From the NCBI RefSeq assembly GCF_001854865.1, contig NZ_MDDW01000030.1, positions 18,075 to 24,651 on the forward strand: DNA of 6,577 bases. The letters are read 5' to 3'. This stretch comes from Rhizobium sp. LCM 4573 (GTDB lineage Bacteria; Pseudomonadota; Alphaproteobacteria; Rhizobiales; Rhizobiaceae). The notes below the pieces were generated by a model. The model was not told where the DNA came from. It saw nothing but the letters and a program-made list of their open reading frames with translations, and did not search any database. Positions 6,257-6,577 of the stretch are shown piece by piece; positions within the stretch are counted from its first letter, which is position 1; every line of letters begins with the position of its first letter. Position numbers and translations under genes: made by a program.

Positions 6257-6317
6257 TCCTACCCCTACTTCCGCGTCCTCCCCCAAATGGCTGATTGCGA
6301 AAGCCGCGCCTTGCTCC

Positions 6318-6335
6318 ATCATCCTGTTCGATGAT
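6318..6335. promoter_or_regulatory. Inverted repeat upstream of the cupin gene
   Basis: ATCATC-N6-GATGAT is a perfect 6-bp dyad whose right end is 27 bp before the cupin start codon, the position of an operator near a promoter. No convincing -35/-10 pair is visible with it. It could be the site of a local regulator or a hairpin in the leader RNA. Confidence 0.35.
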
Positions 6336-6362
6336 CCGCATTCCCCTCGAGGAGGAACGGCA

Positions 6363-6577
6363 ATGAGCGCAGATCGCGGCGATACCTATCATTTGCTTGG
6401 AAATCTCATCCGCTTCCATGTCCGGCCGCCGGAGAACGGCGGCTATTGCATGGTGGAGGTGCGCAGCGCGCCGGGCGCGGGCGCCCCGCCGAACCGGCAC
6501 CCTGAAGACGACGAGGTCTTCTATGTGCTGGAGGGCGAGTATGCGTTCAGGGTGGGGGAGGAGAATATATCGGCTCG
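6363..6577 (+). CDS. Cupin-domain protein (3' end outside window)
   Basis: The first 71 codons of a small cupin protein. Cupin motif 1 is visible as PPNRHPEDDEVFYVLEGEYAF, with His46, Glu51 and the Gly58 that closes the motif. The first His of the usual HxH pair is Asn44, so metal binding, if any, would use a reduced set; such NRH variants are common among bacterial cupins as I recall. The ATG at 6363 has GGAGGA (6351-6356) 6 nt upstream. It is divergent from the small operon across 154 bp. The window ends before motif 2, so fold completeness and substrate cannot be judged. Confidence 0.85.
   Translation, partial: MSADRGDTYHLLGNLIRFHVRPPENGGYCMVEVRSAPGAGAPPNRHPEDDEVFYVLEGEYAFRVGEENISA

Noticed and set aside
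5967..6500. Minus-strand open frame spanning the cupin start, the intergenic region and most of the 111-aa gene
   Set aside because: It runs across a divergent promoter region with good ribosome binding sites for other genes, and its product is Arg/Gly-rich without a recognisable fold.
1..6577. CRISPR arrays, tRNA/rRNA genes, transposases, attachment sites
   Set aside because: I looked for direct-repeat arrays, cloverleaf-like segments and transposase or integrase motifs and saw none.

Overview
The window is GC-rich with tightly packed genes and reads like chromosomal sequence from an alphaproteobacterium of the order Hyphomicrobiales (Rhizobium/Agrobacterium/Ensifer/Shinella type). This rests on codon use, on the N-terminal region of the class A penicillin-binding protein, and on the gene types. 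I could not run a search, so the genus is inference. I see no transposase, IS end, integron, CRISPR array, tRNA or rRNA.

Layout from left to right: (1) The first bases look like the start of a divergently transcribed LysR-type regulator (minus strand, cut by the window edge). A short control region with two LysR-box-like dyads follows, then a glutathione S-transferase gene (150-821, plus). (2) A complete tetR/tetA tetracycline-resistance pair follows. The repressor gene is on the minus strand (856-1479), the efflux pump gene on the plus strand (1582-2751), and the 102-bp region between them holds two tet operators and facing promoters. Both proteins keep the key residues of the Tn10/RP1 families at the same residue numbers, so the system looks functional. 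(3) A class A penicillin-binding protein gene (2755-4977, minus) converges on tetA with only 3 nt between the stop codons. (4) A 215-bp intergenic region leads to a YcgN/UPF0260 cysteine-cluster protein gene (5193-5750, plus). (5) A small minus-strand operon (5757-6208) encodes a 111-aa protein with an antitoxin-like N-terminus and, 5 nt after its stop, a 36-aa ORF. Its promoter carries a perfect palindrome between the -35 and -10 boxes. (6) A divergent cupin-domain gene (6363 onward, plus) runs off the right edge.

How the parts work together: in the tet module, TetR should hold both divergent promoters off until a tetracycline-Mg complex releases it, after which TetA exports the drug in exchange for protons. 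The penicillin-binding protein builds peptidoglycan and has no evident link to tet beyond its convergent position. The GST/LysR pair and the small operon each look self-contained with local control sites. The least explained part is the 5757-6256 two-gene unit, which has the layout of an autoregulated small module. I cannot assign its function from sequence alone.
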